Of a stretch of 64,000 nt of DNA, positions 30,046 through 42,935 are shown in pieces. Both the position numbers and the translations under genes were made by a program. The notes beneath the pieces are model-generated. The model worked only from the letters and a program-made list of their open reading frames with translations. It made no database searches and had not been told where the DNA came from. Source of the DNA: Hydractinia symbiolongicarpus (lineage: Eukaryota > Cnidaria > Hydrozoa > Anthoathecata > Hydractiniidae); the NCBI RefSeq assembly GCF_029227915.1, contig NC_079880.1, forward strand, positions 11,187,501-11,251,500, in the 5' to 3' direction. The stretch's first letter is position 1, and every line of letters starts with the position of its first letter.

Positions 30046-32920
30046 ATGCCTCTTTTAACCAGATCGCAAGCACGGTCAGGGCAGCCCTCTGATCGTGTGA
30101 CTTCCCCTAAGGACCACCATACCCCTAGGAGGGTTGTTGAATTTCAACAGGGTAATGCCGTAGTGGTTGATACTTTGGAAGAAGGAAGTCCTTTTACATC
30201 AACTGCCAATGGGAATCAGCAATCTGCAGGTTTCGAGATAATTGAATGCAAAAGCAAGAAATGTCTAACCTGTCCCAAATTTAACGTCTTTCATAACTTT
30301 TCTTCAAATGTAATTAAAAAAAACTTATTCAGTAATTAAGCATTCCAACGAAAATGTATCTTGCCATGCACAAAACCTAATTTACCTTTTATCATGCTGA
30401 AATTGTAACCTTCAATACGTTGTAGAAACTACCATTCCTTTTCATAAACGTATAAACATTCACAGGAAAGCTAAATCAGACTGTCAACACATGATAGAAC
30501 ACTATCAAAAAACTTGTAAAGGTGCACATTTTAACGTTCAAATCATAGAATTTTTTGAAGGCACTGGTTATAACAACAACAAATTTTGTGAACAAGCACG
30601 TGCTAAACGCCTAGAAAGAGAAGACTATTGGATGAAAACATTAAGAACTGTTTACCCATATGGTCTCAATGACAGAGCCAAAGAACACGATCATAACAGC
30701 CCTGTTGGTAGACTATTTCCTCCTCTTCCTAGATTTTCTCGTAGAACAAGTAGGTCCCGAGCTAATCGAAATAATCATGCAGATAATACAAGTGTAGAAA
30801 ATTTCTTCGATAATGTTCAAATATTTTAAACAACAATATTAAAGATGCATTATATACTATTAGAATCATGTTAGACAATGTTAAAGAGAAATTAATGAAA
30901 AACATTGCTTCTGAAATCCTGTACAACCTTCATTCTAATCCTAAGTACGAATATATCTTTATATTCTAGACATTATTGACACTAAACTATACAAAACAGA
31001 AATAAAAACGCGAAAGTGCCCTCCAGAGAATATTTGCACAGTCTTTTTTTTGACAACAAGTCCCTTGAAGCTATTAGGCTTTCTGAAATATTTAGACGTC
31101 CCACTATAGTGTCACTCCTTCCATCTGAACTTAGAGATAAGGAGAATATTCCTGTTGTTACCTACAAGCTAGGGACAACCATAAGGAATAAAATTTTGAA
31201 TTACAGGGATACCGTTAACTCTATCTTCATAGATGCTGAAGTTTCCTTTTGTTAAAACAGCAAACCATGCAGTTGTCACACCTCTTCCTTTTGTGACCCT
31301 CGTTATAACATAAGCATGTCATCACAGGAGACCTTAGAATAGTGGAAAACAAAAAAACTTAGAAAACTTTTGATAAAGGGCCCAAACTTTAGAGAGCCCG
31401 CACTATAAATTTTTCCAAAACTTTAACTGAAATTAGGACTGCCCTTGATTCCTGCATAGATAAAATGGCTAATAAGACAAAAAAGGAAGCATCTAATTTC
31501 AGTACATGGAAAGAAAGCGGGTTAACGGCAGTCAAACAAAAAATTGAACTTCTTAAAAATAAATTGTCCAATGAAAACATATTCTGTCCTGTAAAACCCA
31601 AATATCTTCAGCAACACTATGTAATTGTTCCAATAGATAAAGCCGCTAATAACTTTGCCTTTATATGCAAAAAGTTCTACGTATCACGTCTGCTAACTGA
31701 AGTAGGGATACATAGGGATACAAACAGTGACACATACTCCCAGTTTAACGATACTAAGGAGAACATCATCAATGAGAATGTCAAACAATGCAAAAAAGTC
31801 GGTCTTGATGTAACGGATGAGCAACGTACACTACCCATAATGTATTGGCTTCCTAAGATGCACAAAACACCGACACCATTCCGTTTTATTGTAGCCTCCA
31901 AGCACTGTAGCACGAAACCTCTGACTAATGTAATTTCTAGGATATTTAAATTGATATTTGCTCAAGTTGAAAGCGTTCATAAGAAAAGCTATATTTATCC
32001 TCATTTTAATAAATTTTGGGTGGTTCAAAATTATTTTTCCACTATTGATAAAATTGATAAAATAAATACTCGAAGTAACGCGAAAAACATCTCCACATTT
32101 GATTTCAGCACTCTATATATCAACATACCTCACAGCCTTTTAATTCATGTATTATCACAGATAATTGATTTCGTTTCCGACTGTAAAAAGCAAAACTGGG
32201 GTTCTCAAATACGTCCATGTATTGGACAAACAAAGGCGTTAGCAATCATTTTTTTACCAAACAGGGTCTAAAAGACCATGTTTTATTCTTGATCTCTACA
32301 TGTTTCTTTACCCTCGGTAATCTCGTCTTTAAACAAGATTTGGCATCCCCATGGGTATTGACCCCGCCCCATTTTGGGCCAACTTGGTTTTGTACTTCTA
32401 TGAAAAACAAATTGTTCAAATATTAATCTCTGATGGTTCTCCCAGAGCATATAAATACAACAACACAGGACGATTTATTGATGATCTGCGTACAATAAAT
32501 AATGGAGAAGATTTCCTAACATGTCACAACACCATTTACCCTCCAGAACTACACCTGAAAGTCGAACATCATGGAACCAAAGCTACATTTCTAGATTTAG
32601 ATATTGAAATAAAAAACAACATTTTTATACATAAACTCTTCGACAAAAGAGATAAATTTCCATTCCATATAATGCGCATGCCAGATCGGAAAAGCAATAT
32701 ACCATCATCTACCTTTTATGGACCAATCTTTTTCGAATTTTTACGAATTGGCAAATGCTGCTTACTAGTCGAAGACATTATTTCCCGAGCTTCCATACTA
32801 TTTAATAGAATGACCAAACAAGGAGGAAATAAAAACATGATCTCCAAACAAATTATTAAAGTAATGCGTCGCTCCAATAGCGTTTTTAATAAATATAACA
32901 AAAACAGTGAAGAAATAATT
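30046..32920 (+). mobile_element. Naiad-type Penelope-like element (N-terminal GIY-YIG, CxC, RT), decayed
   Basis: Domain order is nuclease first, RT last, which defines the Naiad type of Penelope-like elements. Start MPLLTRSQARSGQ at 30046; cysteine pair CLTCPKF; GIY-YIG segment with NCNLQYVVETTIPFHKRI and the H...C...E...Y end (to about 30670); Arg-rich linker; the CxC motif CSCHTSSFCDP near 31272-31305; then RT: VIVPIDKAANNFAFICKKFY, LPKMHKTPTPFRFI, ISTFDFSTLYINIPH (motif A Asp), GIDPAPFWAN and FIDDL (about 32475, catalytic pair). At least six frameshifts and an in-frame TGA in the GIY-YIG part show it is inactive. Naiads are abundant in invertebrate genomes. Confidence 0.8.
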
Positions 32921-34065
32921 GAATTATTGATAAGGCAACTGGCAATGTAGCAATAATTTGTAAAAGGTTTTACGCCAATGTTTTGGTGAACGAACTGGGT
33001 TTGACAGATAACGGAGGGACTCCGACGTACCAGAAGTGTGATTCCTTACCACTAGATGTGATTAATTCCCAGATAACTGCCTTGCGGGATAGCTTCAAGT
33101 TAAAGGTAAATAAAGAAAACGAATGTCTTCCTCAGATTTACTGGTTGCCTAAAATACATAAAACACCAACTAAATTTAGGTTCATTATCGGTGCAATGTT
33201 CTACTAAGCCTTTATCTCAATGTATATCTTCTGTTCTTAAGCTCTTTTAATCTCAAATTGAAGCATATCATCATAAATGTCATTTTTATTCGGGCGTTAA
33301 ATCCTTTTGGGTTATACAGAACAATGAACCCGTTATTAAGAATGTTGAAAAGTTAAATTCTCGATCTAGTGGCAAATGCATGTCTACATTTGATTTTTCA
33401 AGGCTGTACAATATGATTCCTCGTGAAAAGTTACTTTTTGTCCTCAATGAACTAGTCGATTTCTGTTTTCAAGGAGGTAAAAAAAATATGTTGCAGTTAA
33501 TAAGTATGGAGCTAAATCTAATATCTAATCCGGTCAAACACGATGTTGTATTTGATAAGGATAAAGTGAAAGAAGGCTTAAAGTATGTCATGGATAATTG
33601 TTTCTTCACATGTGGCAATACCATGTTTCAACAGGTGATCGGCATTCCTATGGGATCAGATCCAGCACCTTTCATGGCAAACCAATTTTTGTTTTTTTAC
33701 GAAAGTCAATGGGTTAAAAACCTTAAGAAAAAAGATCTTCGTTTAGCTAGAAAGTTTGGTAATTTTTCCGGATTTATTGATGATTTGATTGCGATTAATG
33801 ATGATGGACTGTTCGGAAAACATTTTTAAGAAATTTATCCCAAAGAGCTTGCATTAAAAAGGGAGCATGATGGTGACCAAGCATCATTCTTAGATTTAGA
33901 CATCAACAGACAATTTTCTTTAAGTCTGTTTGATGAAAGAGGTGGATTTCCATACTCAATTGTGCGAACGCCGTACAAAAGCAGTAACATACCATCAAGT
34001 ATGTTTTATTCGTTAATTGGAGCTGAAATCCTCAGAATCGGCCGAGCTACTTCCAAAAAAAATGA
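32921..34065 (+). mobile_element. Second Penelope-like RT, head to tail with the first
   Basis: Starts within the RT at IDKATGNVAIICKRFY (about 32924) without its nuclease part, directly after the end of the first element. Motifs: LPKIHKTPTKFRFI, MSTFDFSRLYNMIPR (motif A), GIPMGSDPAPFMAN and FIDDLIAIND (about 33775). It is divergent from the first copy, so it is not a simple tandem duplicate. Frames break at about 33205 and 33828. It is cut off at 34065 by a family B retrotransposon tail. Confidence 0.75.
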
Positions 34066-34410
34066 GGTCCAAAGCGACAACTACCCGTGTAAGGCTGAGT
34101 GTTGGGATCCCGTAACACGTGGAAAGCTACTGCCAAGTTCACAAGTCCTGGCGCTCTGGTGGTTGTCTGCTCATATTTATAGTTTTGTATTTATTTATTT
34201 TTATAGTAAATTCTTTGTTGTATTGTTGTCGTTATGTCTGTCTTCTGTTTCATGTTGTCAGTTTTTGTGTACCGACCGTTAGTTGTACGTATTGTATTGT
34301 GTAGAGAGGGTTGTTTAGTTCAGTTACCTTGAATCTACAGATTATCCTTGCAAAAACGGAGATCTTGCACTGCGTTTTGATCTTTAGAGGGTGTAACCTC
34401 TACAATTTTA
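34066..34410 (+). mobile_element. Family B retrotransposon 3' UTR, copy 4
   Basis: Begins at GAGGTCCAAAGCGACAAC and keeps the folded domain, the TTTATTTTTATAG stretch seen at 15955, and the tail CCTTGCAAAAACGGAGATCTT followed by AACCTCT. Strongly 5'-truncated (345 bp). It lies exactly between a Penelope-like RT and a LINE fragment. Confidence 0.7.
34076..34167 (+). ncRNA. Family B folded RNA domain, copy 4
   Basis: Same architecture as 15836-15929: GACAACTACCCG pairs with CTGGTGGTTGTC (one mismatch), and the GTGTT/AACAC hairpin is present. GCCAAG faces CCTGGC, a partly broken third stem. Confidence 0.65.
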
Positions 34411-34414
34411 ATTT

Positions 34415-36720
34415 CAAGGGTCGTTAGACCAGTTCCATCATTACAGCTTGCTGTCTTGTTATCCCTTAATCTTTTTCTGGATCTATCATAAATTCGATTC
34501 CTCGTTATTTCCTTTATAAAATTTAACGGGAAGTATGTCGGCCAGTTAGCATCGTGTATTGCTTTGTGTGCTAACTTGCAAGTTACATGAGCTATTCTTT
34601 CACTAACAGGAAGCCAATTCAATTTTAATATTTCAGATTCGTTTGTATAACGGTTAGTTATATACCATGCACAAGAATTCTGTAATTTTTTGCAGGCGCT
34701 TAACTAAGTATTTAGGTAGACTTTACCAAATTTTGTATTACCATAATCAATTCTGGATGAAATTAATGCTCCACCTAAACTTTTTTCTTAAATGAAACGG
34801 TGTCAAACGTTTAAACATCTTTAAGGTCCTTAGAGTACCATACGGACTTTTCAAGAGTTCGTTAACATGGTCGTTCCATTTCAGATTTTCATGTATGGTT
34901 ATTCCTAACAGCTTCATCTTCAATAGACGTTGGAGATTTTTTATAAAAGATTTACTAAAATCATGGAGCTGATAAACACCTGATATTATTTGCGTTGAAA
35001 AGAGCATTGTTTTCGTTTTATTAGTAATAAATATGTGGTTGGTCTTCTTTGATCGGTTTTCAATAATTGTAATGTCTTCATCAAGTTTTTTAACACAATT
35101 ATTAATACTTGAGACTTTACATTTACGATAGAATGTAGTATCATCGGCTAATGGTATTGTTGCGCAGCTACACTGATTAGATAAGTCACACACATAAATG
35201 TTGAACAATGTAGGTCCGAGTATGCTTCCTTGCGGGACGCCAAAATTGTCGGTAACCGGATTGAGTTTCCTTATAAATATTAAATTTTGCTATTGAGCTT
35301 TTTACTGGATTAAAAATAACTTTCTCAAATATTTTTGATAGGACGGGCAGCACGGTTATTGGTCTATAATCAGATGGATGAGAAGGTTTAGTGACTTTTG
35401 GTATAGGATATACTTTCGCTATCTTCCATAGTTTTTGAAATTTACCATTTTTAATGCAATTGTTAATGAATACGTCAAAGGGGATAACAAAAATCACTGA
35501 CTGGTTTGATGTACTTGGGTGGTATGGTATCAAAACCGGTGGAGCAATCTTTTCTGATATTACCCAATTCATTTTTAACAAATCGCTCGGTTGTGAATTG
35601 CATTTGAAAAATGCTGTCTTGGATCTCATCACTTGAGCTCACTAACTCTGTTTGGTTAAGTTTCTCCGGTGATTTACCTACCAAGTTCTGAGCTACATTA
35701 CTGAAGTAATTATTCAGCTCTTCAGGCGAAGCAGTAAATTTAATTGCGTTAGGTTTCATAATTCGATGTATGGCTCTCCAACAAGTTTAGGTTTTCTTGA
35801 AGATAAGGCTTTTTAAAAAACTCTAGTTTTGCAGATTTGATAGTTCTCTTAAGCAAGTTTCTGACAGAACGATAGATAGACATGTCTTTTTCCAGATTTG
35901 ACTTATACGCTGTTTTTTCGAGTTGTGTTTTATCCAGCTGCAAATTTTTGATTACGGGATTTTTCATCCAAGGAGCTGGTGGTCTTGTGAATTTCGTTCT
36001 TTTAATCAGAGCACGGCGATTTAGACATTCTGTAATAAGATCATTTAAAATGCTAACTTGTTCGTTTGAATCGTCTATGACATAAATAACATTAGAGGGA
36101 ATTTGTTTAAAGTCCTCAACATAATTCTTAAGATTAAAGTTCTTTTCATCTCTTATCCATTTGTAACGTGGTTGGAATTTCTCTTTTTTGATGTTAGAAA
36201 TAACAAAGGGTGTATTATGGTCACTAATCTCGTCAGTGGGTATAACGTTGTTGCACATTACTTTGTTCACGTTCGAAGATATGTGATCCATTAGTTTTTA
36301 TTTCCTTTTGTAGGGTAAGAGATGTGTTGAGTTAAACTGAACGTGTCTAATGTATCACTATACTTCGTTTCAATATCAGTGTCGGGTTTCATTAGATAGA
36401 TATTAAAATCACAGGCTATTACTAGTAAACCGTTTCACATGATCGAGAGTCGGTATAAGATGCTATCAAACTTTTCCAGCCATATCTTTTTCAATGAAAC
36501 ATCAAAACTGGGCTGATAAGAAACACCTATTAAGTATGAACATTTATTGCTGCCAACCTTAATCCATAAATGCTCTTAATTCGTCCAAACGCGTAATATC
36601 CCCTCTTAATTTGTATGTTATCTTTGACAAAAATTCCAACACCCCCTCCACGCTGACCTGTATCGAGGTTTCTATATTTAAAGTAATAACCAGGAATGTT
36701 TACGTAATTAATCATTTACT
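34415..36720 (-). pseudogene. APE-type LINE (CR1/jockey-like), decayed
   Basis: Read right to left: INIPGYYFKYRN-type start and RGGGVGIFVKDNIQIK (36715-36530), CDFNIYL (about 36420; the APE catalytic D-x-N block), ISDHNTPFVIS (about 36220), a lysine-rich linker (36291-35749), then RT: FQKLWKIAKVYPIPK and DYRPITVLPVLSKIFEK (35450-35320), PLADDTTFYR (about 35150, the catalytic DD) and LNWLPVSERIAH near 34610. Part of the RT core around 35200-35290 is missing, and the 3' end is lost at the junction with the family B tail. Order APE then RT places it in the CR1/L2/jockey group; finer placement is not possible by eye. Confidence 0.75.
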
Positions 36721-37560
36721 CATTGTCTTGGAGCGAAGTTTTACTTAGGGCAATAATATCGAACTTGTAAGTACACAACATTAACCTCAACATTGACCTC
36801 GCAAAAGTTGAAATTAAACTTTAAGTGGTTACATACGCATTGCTTACTCGATGTCTATGATTATTGAAAATTCCATGGAAAGGAAGTTCATGGGACTAAC
36901 ATTTTGTCCAATTAGAAGGTGTAGCATTATCAGTAATCGCGAGAGCGTAGGTACTACATTTTTTATGACTTATTTCTAAACAATAATTGCACAACAAAAT
37001 CTGAGATTTTTTTCGTACGGTTTAATCACAAATACTACATTTTGGTGCTTTATATCGCAATTTTTTATTATTAGGACCAAGGTTTTTTTCCATATCACCT
37101 GATAGTATTAGCTGGTGAGAAGCGTCGTGGTTACAGTACACGGCAGTTCAAGGGTGGAGATTTAGTCTGCGCATGCGCTAATTTCGTTTACATTTTTATT
37201 AAAAAACAAAATGGCGGCCAATCGCGTATTTAATATATTTTTTCGCGCCGTGTTGAATTTGATTAATAAGCAAGTTAAATTCATGTAAAGAATTGCTGAC
37301 TCATGTTTTTGAGTACACAGTGGAACATTTTTTCGAAGAAACGTGAGCAAAAAGGCCGGATGTCTTAAGTAATAGAGATTCTCAGGTCGAAAATGTGCAA
37401 TCAAAATTCGCAAAAATTTTAATTCCTGGAATAAATGGCTTTAAATCAAACCTCGGCCGGTTATGTCTGCAGTCATCTGGGTTTTGCTGGGTAGTTTTTT
37501 ATGCATTGTGGAAAACAACTACTAAATGACTTATTCCTGCACAATTTTCCTTCTTTTAAT
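36721..37560. other. No gene recognised
   Basis: AT-rich sequence upstream of the LINE start. One minus-strand open frame (37413-37162) has no recognisable motif. Confidence 0.3.
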
Positions 37561-40500
37561 TATGGGCCTTATTCCCTGTACTTCAGGATGGATGCGCAAG
37601 TGATGTTCCTTCATCATTGAAAGTAACCTTTTGCTGCTTCATCATGCAATAGGTACGTCGAAGAGTGTTAAACTCAGCATGAATACTTTCACCACCCTGT
37701 TCGCTATATAGGCCAAGGCCAACACCTCACTTCTCAATAAACCCAACAACATGTTTTTCCAGCAAGTGAATTTTTGGAGTCACAGATGCTTTTGGAAATT
37801 TTGTCCGGAAGTACAACATCAAATCCCTGATACCTTTATCTAATTAGTATGAAACACGAAAAATAGTCAATTAAATTTCAGAAAATTAGGAAATTTTTAG
37901 CAGACAGCATACTTCAAAAACAGGATTTATCAACGCTAATTAATTAATTTAGTTATAATTATCTAAGGACGATAACTTTTCTTTGTTGCATTCTTGACAG
38001 GAATTCATTGCGTTGCGGCACAACTATATTTATAGAATAACAACTTGTATTTGGATGATAATTCCACAGTTCCTTTGTGAATGTTTGTGCCTGCAAGGCG
38101 AGGTACATTGTATACCATGAGGGGAATTGCATTACACAATTCTATTATGTTACCAACCTAACAAAAATAACAATTTTTCTTTCTCCAAAATAATATATGC
38201 AAGGATGTTTTTTGTGCAACAACATTAATGTAAGTTACCTTGCATTTTGTGCACATGGTTAATAATAAATGAGTGAGTATGGTATGTTTGCCTCTCCACA
38301 TTTAACTTTAAGGTTTTTTGAAGGTTTCACGAGCTTTTTCGCTAGCATACCATCCCCCTTTTCAAGTTTGAAGGAGCGATTTTGTAAAGCATCGAGCTCC
38401 TTTAACTATCAAGAAAAGTAACCAATGTTAAATATATAATATAATTTAAAGAGTTTTTTTTGAAAACATTAATTTCCCTATCAAATACAATATTTTTGTG
38501 TACTATGTAAATTCAAATTGTAAGCATTGAAGTGTTGCTCACCCTTTCTGCAATTCTATTATTAAGATACTTTAACCTTGATTCATATATGGATCTAATC
38601 TCAGTCTCGTTGTCTGGTTCTTTAAAATTGCACTTTCAATTGCATCATATACGTATTTCAAATTGTCTATTTTTGCCTAGTTTTAACCAGGCTGTCTATA
38701 TCACGTGAATTTTTTATTTGTTTAGATGCAGCTATTCTAATGTCCAACAAATGACATTCGTCTTCCATACATACTGAAGAATTTTAGGTATGTCCCCAAG
38801 GAAATATGAAGCATTGGAATGGCAACCTAATGTATACATGTAAATTTTTGTTTGTATGGCTGTCAGTAAATACTTACTTGGTCAATAGAAATGTTGAACA
38901 TAACATCATCTATCATATGTTACCATTTTTTGCATTCTTTATGTTTTCTCCACTATCTCTAAACCTTTTAAGGTCATATGCCAAGTATTCCAATGTCCTT
39001 TGTTCAAATGGGCCTAAAATATAAAATTATGGCCAGTTTTATATAAATTACTGTTTAAGCCATCAGGTTAGAAAATATTATGCATTCTCCACAGTTATAC
39101 TAGTAGCAATCATTTTTATTTTGATCATTAACACGCTTATGTATATCTTCCTTTGTAATTGTACAAAATAAACAGCAATATCGTCCTGTTGATAAAAATT
39201 ATATTTTTTAAAAAAATATTCAGTGGCCTGTGGACAAATACATGGTTTTGCCCGTCCTTTATTTTGTGTGTCTCCCTTCTGTGATTACTGTTTCCCCTGA
39301 GATATTTATACGAGTAGTATAATAAAGATATTTTACCAGGATTTCACAGTTATTAAAAACAGTGTATGGGAAAATGTTTTATTTCCTGCAATGCCTTGTC
39401 AATATGAAATTTAGGACATTTTCTGTTACATTGCTTTTTCCTGTGAATGTACCTGATGCTCCTGTGATTTCATATGCTGTACAGAGAAAAGCATAATCTC
39501 CAAAAAAAATGCACGTATATTTCTTCCCCTAAAAGAAAATTAATCTTGTGAAAACAAAACATACTCTTATCTACAATTTTTATAATAATGTATAAATTTT
39601 ACCCGAGGCTAGTTCTAGTTTTTTTAAAAACAAAAATTTAAGTTTCAAATATTCTTATTGTTTTTAGGATTGGAGGAAATTATGTGATAAAGTAATCTCA
39701 TTGAAAAAAAACGTTTATACAAATGGTCTTAATATTGGACAAATATATGACGTACTGTAATGTAGCTTTCTGAAGAATATCAATTTGTTCCTTATATTTT
39801 GATAATCAAACTTTCAGGTTAGTTGAAGAATCTTTGGCCTTAAAAGCCCTGAAAACAACAGTATTGTCTTTACTGTTCATTTTGGCGACATTACATGATT
39901 GATACCACATTTTTAAAGAACCAACACCATGGTCACCTCCTATCTTTAGGTAAATTTCATCTTTAAAAGCTGGTCTCGCATGGAAGTAGCATGGAATTCC
40001 TAGATTGTAAAAATTTATAACTGCGTGTTATACAATCTGGTAATTGTTGTTGCTGTTTATGTGCACAGTCAGGATGTTTTTAAACTGGCTGAGTGAGTTT
40101 CTCTTAGAAAAAACATACTCAACCAGTTTGTCCATGTGTTCATAAAAAAGTGTTGGCAAATTATTGACATAACAGCAACAAGCAGGTTGGATTATGCGTA
40201 GTCCTTAGATTCAAAGCAGAATAGGGCAATTTCTACTTTTAGGTCTTCACCATTCCAGTTTTTTGCAACTTGCCTCTGCCTGGCTTGTGAGGCTGGTTGA
40301 ATGTTAAAAGTCTATAACCACCTGAACTAATAATTTATTTCCTCAACTGTTTTTTGAATACATTTTAGGAACAAGCAGTTTGTTTTACCTGGCTATCGTT
40401 TTCATCTTCTGGCAGGGCACACCCATATCTGATTTAAAAGCAACCATTGCTTCGGAAGATAAATGTGCTTCTTTTGAAATTGTCTCCCGTCCTGTGGGAA

Positions 40501-41380
40501 GCGTTTAACTAAAGCAAAAGTCTGCCCTAACAAGGAAGATTTTGTTACTCCATTTATCGTGAAGATTTGGTGGTGAAGGAATTTTGTTTTTATTCTCAGG
40601 TGACGACGACTAACATTTGTTAATTTTTGTATATATCAATATTCTTTCAAAGCATATTTATGTTTTTGTTTATGGAGGTGATTAAATGCGATTCAAAAAC
40701 TAAAACTTACGTCACTTCCGTATGTAATTCTTCCCAATACATACCCTGGATCCACCCGTTTTGAATTCAATGCTTTTAATTGGATTTTTAGAATTGCAAT
40801 TTTATGCTGAATAACTTGCACAGCCATATCTCCAATCTACCTTGCTATTGAATTGTCCAAATTAAGAGCATTTTCAATAAGAGGTGTTAGGGTTGTTCTG
40901 GGGGAACGAGATTTTTGATGCTCTAATAATGCTGCTTTTTTTACCACAATTTTTATCACATGCGACACGGAGGTACTTAGCATTTCCATGTAATATTTTG
41001 AAAAACGAATTGTTCCCACCAATGTTTTACTGCCGCACGTGGGGCACTTGGCTTCCTCTTTAGTTTTCCCTTCACACTTTTTAATAAGGCATGAAAATAG
41101 TATGCGTGCTGACAGGACAGTAAAAAAAGTCGAGAAAGTAGGTTGTTACAAATGTGGCACAAACAAAAATTTAAGCGTGCATTGTTTTCGGACTTAACTG
41201 CACCGAGGCCGTGGACAGGTTCTTCTGGGATCATGTCTATCAGCTTTTGGTCTACCTGATGTTACTTTGAGCAACCTCGTCCCCAGGTCCATTTTTCTCT
41301 TTTCAACGATCTCGGACGGCGAGAAGAAATGACCCTGGGCCACACTGGTCAGTTCTGAGATCTGATTGGTTATCAAGTTT
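37560..41380 (-). pseudogene. Decayed transposon-like gene with RING-like cysteines and a conserved C-terminus
   Basis: Scattered coding pieces on the minus strand appear to be one gene. The 5' part (41376-40840) has FCLCHICNNLLS, LSCQHAYYFH, then in another frame CLIKKCEGK and KCPTCGSKTLVG, together a RING-like cysteine/histidine arrangement broken by a frameshift. Middle pieces near 40300-40230 read ARQRQVAKNWNGEDLKVEI. The 3' part (37800-37580) reads VTPKIHLLEKHVVGFIEK, GLGLYSEQGGESIHAEFN, LRRTYCMMKQQ and MMKEHHLRIHPE. I know the last block as a common C-terminus of cnidarian transposon-like proteins but cannot name the superfamily. Stops and shifts are frequent. Exon borders were not mapped. 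Confidence 0.45.
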
Positions 41381-42935
41381 CCGTTAATTATAGAGATAAA
41401 TTAATTTATGCGTAAAAAATTGAATAACAACAGAAAAACGATAACGGCGGCTAAGTTTATGTGCGAACGGGACGCTGGAATGTTTATGTTCTGCTGGACT
41501 GAATTTATTTTTGTGAAAAATAAAATATTTGGCATTGTTAGTATAGCTTAACGTGCAAACAAAATTAAATTTAGTTGTACCCAGAGGCTGTTAAAGTAAG
41601 CTTCTGTGTTTTTTGCAATGCAGTTGAGAAGGTAACTACTAGACTCTAAAGCTATTTATTTATTTATCATCAATATTTACCCAGGATATACATTTCAGAA
41701 TAAATTTCTGCTTTTCAAATGTGTCCTGCTAAAATTAAAATCAAATGCTCTACATAAATTTAAGCGTGCATTGTTTTCGGACTTAACTGCACCGAGGCCG
41801 TGGACAGGTTCTTCTGGGATCATGTCTATCAGCTTTTTGTCTACCTGATGTCACTTTGAGCAACCTCGTCCCCAGGTCCATTTTTCTCTTTTCAACGATC
41901 CCGGACGGCGAGAAGAAATGACCCTGGGCCACACTGGTCAGTTCTGAGATCTGATTGGTTTATCAAGTTTCCGTTAATTATAGAGATAAATTAATTTATG
42001 CGTAAAAAATTGAATAACAACAGAAAAACAATAATGGCGGCTAAGTTTATGTGCGAACGGGACGCTGGAATGTTTATGTTCTGCTGGACTGAATTTATTT
42101 TTGTGAAAAATAAAATATTTGGCATTGTTAGTATAGCTTAACGTGCAAACAAAATTAAATTTAGTTGTACCCAGAGGCTGTTAAAGTAAGCTTCTGTGTT
42201 TTTTGCAATGCAGTTGAGAAGGTAACTACTAGACTCTAAAGCTATTTATTTATTTATCATCAATATTTACCCAGGATATACATTTCAGAATAAATTTCTG
42301 CTTTTCAAATGTGTCCTGCTAAAATTAAAATCAAATGCTCTACATAAATTTAAGCGTGCATTGTTTTCGGACTTAACTGCACCGAGGCCGTGGACAGGTT
42401 CTTCTGGGATCATGTCTATCAGCTTTTTGTCTACCTGATGTCACTTTGAGCAACCTCGTCCCCAGGTCCATTTTTCTCTTTTCAACGATCCCGGACGGCG
42501 AGAAGAAATGACCCTGGGCCACACTGGTCAGTTCTGAGATCTGATTGGTTTATCAAGTTTCCGTTAATTATAGAGATAAATTAATTTATGCGTAAAAAAT
42601 TGAATAACAACAGAAAAACAATAATGGCGGCTAAGTTTATGTGCGAACGGGACGCTGGAATGTTTATGTTCTGCTGGACTGAATTTATTTTTGTGAAAAA
42701 TAAAATATTTGGCATTGTTAGTATAGCTTAACGTGCAAACAAAATTAAATTTAGTTGTACCCAGAGGCTGTTAAAGTAAGCTTCTGTGTTTTTTGCAATG
42801 CAGTTGAGAAGGTAACTACTAGACTCTAAAGCTATTTATTTATTTATCATCAATATTTACCCAGGATATACATTTCAGAATAAATTTCTGCTTTTCAAAT
42901 GTGTCCTGCTAAAATTAAAATCAAATGCTCTACAT
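41171..42935. repeat. Three tandem copies of a ~590-bp unit
   Basis: TTAAGCGTGCATTG starts at 41171, 41760 and 42350 (periods 589 and 590). Copies 2 and 3 are almost identical; copy 1 differs at a handful of sites (for example AACGGCGG against AATGGCGG). The unit contains the 5' end of the transposon-like gene that lies to its left, so the gene's start region was triplicated. Confidence 0.95.
41265..41350 (-). repeat. Dispersed CCAGG...AACGAGGTTG motif block
   Basis: CAACCTCGT, CCCCAGG, CGGACGGCGAGAAGAAATGACCC recur in each 590-bp unit and, in opposite orientation and more diverged, at 45240-45325 (CCAGGGTCATTTCTTTGCGCC to AACGAGGTTG). Likely the end of a short dispersed element. Confidence 0.6.
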
